A stretch of 64,000 bases of DNA from Legionella sainthelensi (lineage in GTDB: Bacteria; Pseudomonadota; Gammaproteobacteria; Legionellales; Legionellaceae). The notes beneath the pieces were generated by a model. That model was not told the origin of the DNA. It worked only from the letters and a program-made list of their open reading frames with translations, and made no database searches. The stretch lies in assembly GCF_900637685.1 (NCBI RefSeq), contig NZ_LR134388.1:1006001-1070000 (forward strand). Direction: 5' to 3'. Positions 63,107-64,000 of this stretch are shown piece by piece (position 1 is the first letter of the stretch; each line of letters opens with the position of its first letter). The position numbers and the translations under genes are program-made.

Positions 63107-64000
63107 TCACTTGGTTGAAAATAATGACTCTAATAATGGCTTTAGAAACGCTTCTTCTGATCTAATATATTTTATACACGGGATCATTTTTTCTTCGATA
63201 ATTTCACGACCTTTTCGTATTTCAGCCTCATCAGTAGAAACCTCGCCTAACATACGATGTATGTTAAATTCAGTCCATGCCAATACACAATGCCCTAGCC
63301 ACCCCATGAATGCTTGATGAGAAGATGTTACCCATGTTTTAGAAATATGTTGATTGTATGTGGTGATTAGTTTCTGCAAGAAAGGAACATTTGCCTTTTG
63401 ATATAAAATAATACCACTCCATTCCAACCCATATCCGATTATTTCCAGCATAGGATTCATCAAACCGGCACTTTCCCAGTCAATAATATGTGGTTTATTT
63501 TGATTATCCCAAAGCACATTTTGAATGTGCATGTCTCTATGTGTAATAACAGATTCTTGTTTTAGAGCTGGGATTGCCTGAAAATAGGCTTGATTCCAAT
63601 CTGAAATTACTGGCAATAGCGCCATCAAATCAGAGTGTTTGGAGCGCTCAATAAGTTTTACCCAATGCGGGTCTTCAAAATAATCGTACTGAGCTTCATC
63701 TATTTCAGCGTGATGAATATCTGCGGTATGAATTAACGAGTACAACTCGCCGATCGAACGAGCATGCTCAAGCGTTAACTTATACTCATCAAGTAAATGA
63801 CCGTCGATATATGGATAGATTATGTAATGATCTTTAGCGATGTTAGTAACATACTCATCATTAAAAGATAAAGCATTCACCGCAGGTATTGCATTTTTAG
63901 CCATTTTATTGGCAATCTGTTCGGAGCACTCATACGACTTTTTAAAATGACTTTTATCGGTAATATGCGGATTTAATCGTTTAATTGCAAAGATACCTTT
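63107..64000 (-). CDS. APH/choline kinase-family phosphotransferase, partial (N-terminus outside window)
   Basis: The frame is open from the right window edge to TGA 63107, giving at least 298 residues; an internal ATG at 63904 is not the true start because the kinase N-lobe (KGIFAIKRLNPHITDKSHF) lies upstream of it. The catalytic loop is VITHRDMHIQNVLWD (HRDxxxxN) and the metal-binding motif HIIDWESAGLMNP. These mark an aminoglycoside/choline-kinase-type phosphotransferase. Substrate unknown. It extends the transferase-rich character of the mobile region. Confidence 0.83.
   Translation of the reverse strand, partial: KGIFAIKRLNPHITDKSHFKKSYECSEQIANKMAKNAIPAVNALSFNDEYVTNIAKDHYIIYPYIDGHLLDEYKLTLEHARSIGELYSLIHTADIHHAEIDEAQYDYFEDPHWVKLIERSKHSDLMALLPVISDWNQAYFQAIPALKQESVITHRDMHIQNVLWDNQNKPHIIDWESAGLMNPMLEIIGYGLEWSGIILYQKANVPFLQKLITTYNQHISKTWVTSSHQAFMGWLGHCVLAWTEFNIHRMLGEVSTDEAEIRKGREIIEEKMIPCIKYIRSEEAFLKPLLESLFSTK

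Noticed and set aside
1..64000. CRISPR arrays, rRNA genes and complete insertion sequences
   Set aside because: No regularly spaced direct repeats, no rRNA signatures and no transposase ORF were seen on either strand.

Overview
The window looks like a chromosomal segment of a Legionella species. The supporting evidence is low-GC, AT-rich DNA, a core block matching the gammaproteobacterial order (rph / yicC-gmk-rpoZ-spoT-ridA, queA, yajC-secD-secF), many eukaryotic-like or unclassified large proteins of the kind secreted by the Dot/Icm system (leucine-rich repeats, a U-box, a J-domain, acidic 'E-block' C-termini), and a fungal-type Thi5 pyrimidine synthase in the thiamine operon. The species cannot be read from the sequence.

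Layout. 1-3.7 kb: the 3' two-thirds or more of an unrecognised protein, and a leucine-rich-repeat protein split by an in-frame TAA. 3.9-14.6 kb: housekeeping genes (rph, yicC, gmk, rpoZ, spoT, ridA, uup), two unrecognised membrane proteins, queA, and a degenerate tRNA-guanine transglycosylase-like gene. 14.7-25.1 kb: accessory block with two very large unrecognised proteins, a tandem pair of small paralogues and a U-box protein. 25.1-29.8 kb: a TPP-riboswitch-controlled thiamine operon (thi5-thiO-thiS-thiG-thiD/thiE fusion). 29.9-33.9 kb: J-domain protein, ThiF/MoeB-rhodanese protein, multicopper oxidase. 34.0-37.2 kb: yajC-secD-secF. 38.8-43.2 kb: envelope-glycan genes, a UbiA-type polyprenyl-phosphate transferase, a GT-C glycosyltransferase and a frameshifted WbpM/CapD-type dehydratase. 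43.3-45.9 kb: CsaA, a membrane protein and an amino-acid permease.

46.3 kb to the right edge: downstream of tRNA-Thr(CGU) lies a mosaic mobile region. It holds a nuclease-helicase fusion, a 21-codon mini-gene followed by a 2-oxoglutarate/Fe(II) oxygenase and an unknown protein, ArdA and SSB, a cluster of acetyltransferase and phosphotransferase genes, two overlapping integrase-type genes, a two-gene membrane module, a probable conjugation-gene remnant, and a phosphotransferase cut by the window edge.

The most striking hidden signal is on the minus strand of this mobile region. Two sequences matching the full hammerhead-ribozyme core sit at the predicted 5' ends of two separate transcripts: one leads into the small gene-ssb-ardA operon and one into the integrase operon. 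Both are followed by the same crossed-helix (pseudoknot) element with a compensatory base-pair change. A second candidate new system is the mini-gene/oxygenase operon, whose short acidic peptide ends in Pro-Trp and is separated from the enzyme gene by a 9-bp hairpin, an arrangement like that of peptide natural-product operons.
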